A stretch of 43,670 bases of DNA, taken from positions 1 through 43,670 of the forward strand of contig CAYQAE010000006.1 in assembly GCA_964415445.1 (NCBI GenBank), given 5' to 3'. Under the pieces are notes generated by a model. It saw nothing but the letters and a program-made list of their open reading frames with translations, was not told the origin of the DNA and searched no databases. The position numbers and the translations under genes were made by a program. This DNA is from CAYQAE01 sp964415445 [NCBI: uncultured archaeon] (lineage in GTDB: Archaea > CAYQAE01). This document shows, piece after piece, positions 42,501-43,670 of the stretch. Each line of letters opens with the position of its first letter. Positions within the stretch are counted from its first letter, which is position 1.

Positions 42501-43670
42501 ATATGGACAATGTAGATTTATTAGTTGACTACAGATCTGCTTTTTATTATTATTTTAATTCAAGTGGAACAATTGATATCATAGATTCAGAAATTGATTC
42601 AAATAGTTTTAACAACGAAGTTTTTAGATTTGAAAGCCTTTCTCAAGATGGTTATCTAAATTCAACTAATGATTCTTCTGATTTGATGAATTTTACAGTT
42701 GGAATCTACAACATTACAAAATATTTTGATATTCCAAATAATGCGCTGGTTACAGATGCACATATTAGTTTGCAAGGATTATCATCTAATGGTAGTTGGC
42801 CTTCAAATATTTATTTAGATGTGGGTGCTGATGGTGATACAGAAACATTTTGGAATGGATCATTATATGATAAGATTAGATGGAATTTATCTAAAGATGA
42901 ATTTAATGATTATATTAATTCTCATACAGATGAGGATGGAGACGGTTATATTTCAGTTCCTGTAATATTTCATTCAGATACAAATGGATCACTTCAGATA
43001 TTACATGAGAGCTGGAATGGAAATGACACAATTATAAATTATACTTATGGAGTAGTTTTCAATAATATTTTTATTGATCTAAAAAATACTAATGTTACAG
43101 CAATAAATTCTGGATTTAGTTTCTATTCAAATATCTATTCTGAGATTAATTTTACCAATGTAGATATGGATATATCTTATGAATGTATAGAGATGGTATC
43201 TAATGTAACAATATTTATGAATATATGGGATAGCACGCTTTATTCTAATAACTCAGATGGTATTATTATCTCAGATGAGTTTAGTCCATTTGATAGTTTT
43301 GCACAAATTACTACCGATAATGCAAATATCATTGTTGGATCTAACAAAAGTGATATTGCTTTGAAAAACAATGCATATTTATCTTTAATTAATCCTACTT
43401 TTAATCTAGCCAATATTTGGATGAATGGAACATATATAAGCCAGCTAAATGTTTCATGGGTAGTTAATTTGCAAACAAATTGGTCCTATGATGATCCGGT
43501 AATATCTGGATTAGTTAATATATTTGATAATAAATCCAATTTGGTATCTTCAGATTATACTAATTTAGATGGACAACTAAATAATTTAATTCTTTTAGAA
43601 TATACACAAAATGCAAGTTACTACAAAGAATATTATACAGAACATAATTTTACAGTTGAAGCTAGTTATA
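39539..43670 (+). CDS. giant secreted beta-helix-like surface protein (3' end beyond window)
   Basis: An open frame from ATG 39539 with no stop to the window end, at least 1,377 codons. Residues about 8-27 form a signal peptide (FLCTFATILSISAVFG core). About 30-270 is a beta-sandwich-like domain. From about 300 on, short repeats of the kind LNITDSEIMG, LFENVDINAS and IDIIDSEID recur every 20-30 residues, the ladder of a right-handed parallel beta-helix as in pectin-lyase folds. Asn-x-Ser/Thr sequons are very dense, so heavy N-glycosylation is likely. A calcium-type loop (DEDGDGY) is near 1132. Probably an adhesin or S-layer-associated protein; the ligand is unknown. Confidence 0.85.
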   Translation, partial: MSKSNKYMRNLFLCTFATILSISAVFGYHDMDPINFTDGGNITVNSEVPKNLTLLDFQLDLGIYGTNKSNSYLAFNNSLPSTNTDLVGIIQGGPNPVGYNLYAQNFTIPLGFQNDNFDIELTNVSLAMNSNGTSNEQIMILVVKDDGGRPANIFGGDVDYDKFIGMYQDTLDSFNNSSWYTFPIMREGPPIYVTPGETIWIEMLVQTQGGVFAFWNRSTTDTYSEGRVLKGQAGEDSIIWEDGGAEDLLFEVSVCNVTKPENISVDIGSDGDYDVEFLGKVSGFFESAANGSSNLSEVVENLAWKDIQFDQYNITIYSDTSAEIWMVLDILSKLNSTSHLDIQGSFGQPPVIYPQIIVEGNLTFGYGIINISESGEIMSGEIEPTIIVNDSGRLDINADLYGMFDDGDSTYFQIEMLGGSLNITDSEIMGCLVISSNKADLYISNNSILGPMGEGGALEIADEVQNFAYTFSGITFRGGAGEDYGPVIYISGNDTSLVFENLDIVSYADDGSAAVEIVGSGSVLFENVDINASTVGILIQKNMNLSDPIADVIFKNSTIENQEEEIIYILNTYNFNIIFNNSYIYPNSYDSDVFEIDDSSGQFLFENTNIYSSGAEHVAVFYIDPSEVNITFLGGYCSSSDWLIYAQSSNVSLNIEDTYISSSGALVYGYESDLDVEVYGSNNTYINVISNGTDPDNSALFLQNSTVDILVNSTYWNLKSGFATLMGSKSNLISNLKYMTLDADYKLFGGYYYSKAYVDIRNSHIISGYLGSLGYSGTSSNLTIISQSNIWDIEARLDVNENSFFNLSSKYDDYNLSESLVSLSSSYAKIDIFDGNLTSQNGSSLIMLQSDSNLYINISDSNLDMENNLIYSLSSTLNSYFLNTYIDQKEILSGLPTLIYITNSNYSIDIIDSWIHSNDTILGITSDSEGFINFSNFSIEVKNSVAVVTQSAATLDISNSNITVFGYSEDGPTDSAFSGYSEAKFDINMDNVDLLVDYRSAFYYYFNSSGTIDIIDSEIDSNSFNNEVFRFESLSQDGYLNSTNDSSDLMNFTVGIYNITKYFDIPNNALVTDAHISLQGLSSNGSWPSNIYLDVGADGDTETFWNGSLYDKIRWNLSKDEFNDYINSHTDEDGDGYISVPVIFHSDTNGSLQILHESWNGNDTIINYTYGVVFNNIFIDLKNTNVTAINSGFSFYSNIYSEINFTNVDMDISYECIEMVSNVTIFMNIWDSTLYSNNSDGIIISDEFSPFDSFAQITTDNANIIVGSNKSDIALKNNAYLSLINPTFNLANIWMNGTYISQLNVSWVVNLQTNWSYDDPVISGLVNIFDNKSNLVSSDYTNLDGQLNNLILLEYTQNASYYKEYYTEHNFTVEASY

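Noticed and set aside
11000-43670. CRISPR arrays, insertion sequences, or prophage modules
   Set aside because: No direct repeat-spacer pattern, transposase, integrase or terminal inverted repeats were found by reading.

Overview
The window is archaeal chromosome. It carries ribosomal protein uS2, RNA polymerase subunit Rpo6/K, a group II chaperonin (thermosome), a Hef helicase-nuclease, class I lysyl-tRNA synthetase, RNase HII, archaeal isoprenoid enzymes (isopentenyl phosphate kinase and type II IPP isomerase), GatB, a box C/D sRNA and intron-bearing tRNA genes. TATA-like boxes and GGTGAT-type ribosome binding sites agree with this. The DNA is very AT-rich (about 30% GC by eye). Full-length Hef points to a euryarchaeal-grade lineage; I cannot name the species, and the lipoprotein and surface-protein style only loosely suggests an uncultured Thermoplasmatota-like or related group.

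Layout. 0-6 kb: a small unknown gene, hef, then a minus-strand run of small genes (winged helix, UPF0148, 46-aa zinc ribbon), an intron-rich tRNA-Trp, a Mut7-C nuclease gene, and two paralogous seven-helix membrane proteins. 6-9.3 kb: three-intron tRNA-Arg(TCT), lysS, a nucleotidyltransferase and a flavin-reductase-like gene. 9.3-13 kb (plus): a DUF3467-like protein, RlmE/FtsJ, a coiled-coil protein, thymidylate kinase, an ArsR-like regulator and RNase HII, followed by a convergent box C/D sRNA. 13-18 kb: unknown proteins, a UPF0200 kinase, aspartate-semialdehyde dehydrogenase, a third seven-helix paralogue, a 0.5-kb gene-poor stretch and a DUF2085 protein. 18-25.7 kb (minus): cutA, a pyruvate-kinase-C-like protein, gltX, fni, an acidic calcium-repeat protein, ipk, memo and rps2. 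26-27.6 kb: gatB and a two-intron tRNA-Arg(CCT). 27.6-34.2 kb: two tandem lipoproteins, then an apparent export/FtsX-type ABC unit with a zinc-ribbon membrane partner. 34.2-36.6 kb (minus): HemK-type methyltransferase, rpoK and thermosome. 36.7-39.4 kb: YjbQ, an N-formylglutamate-amidohydrolase-like protein and a signal-peptide coiled-coil protein. From 39.5 kb to the window end: one open frame of more than 1,370 codons for a secreted, sequon-rich, beta-helix-like surface protein.

The most striking content is RNA. All three tRNA genes are interrupted more than once: tRNA-Arg(CCT) by two introns, tRNA-Arg(TCT) by three, and tRNA-Trp apparently by four, including one in the acceptor stem and one in the variable loop. 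For most of them a bulge-helix-bulge (BHB) can be drawn by hand. The canonical tRNA-Trp intron also reads as a box C/D methylation guide aimed at C34 and C39 of its own precursor. Such density is best known from Thermoproteales and would need a splicing endonuclease with broad specificity. I found no such endonuclease gene in this window.
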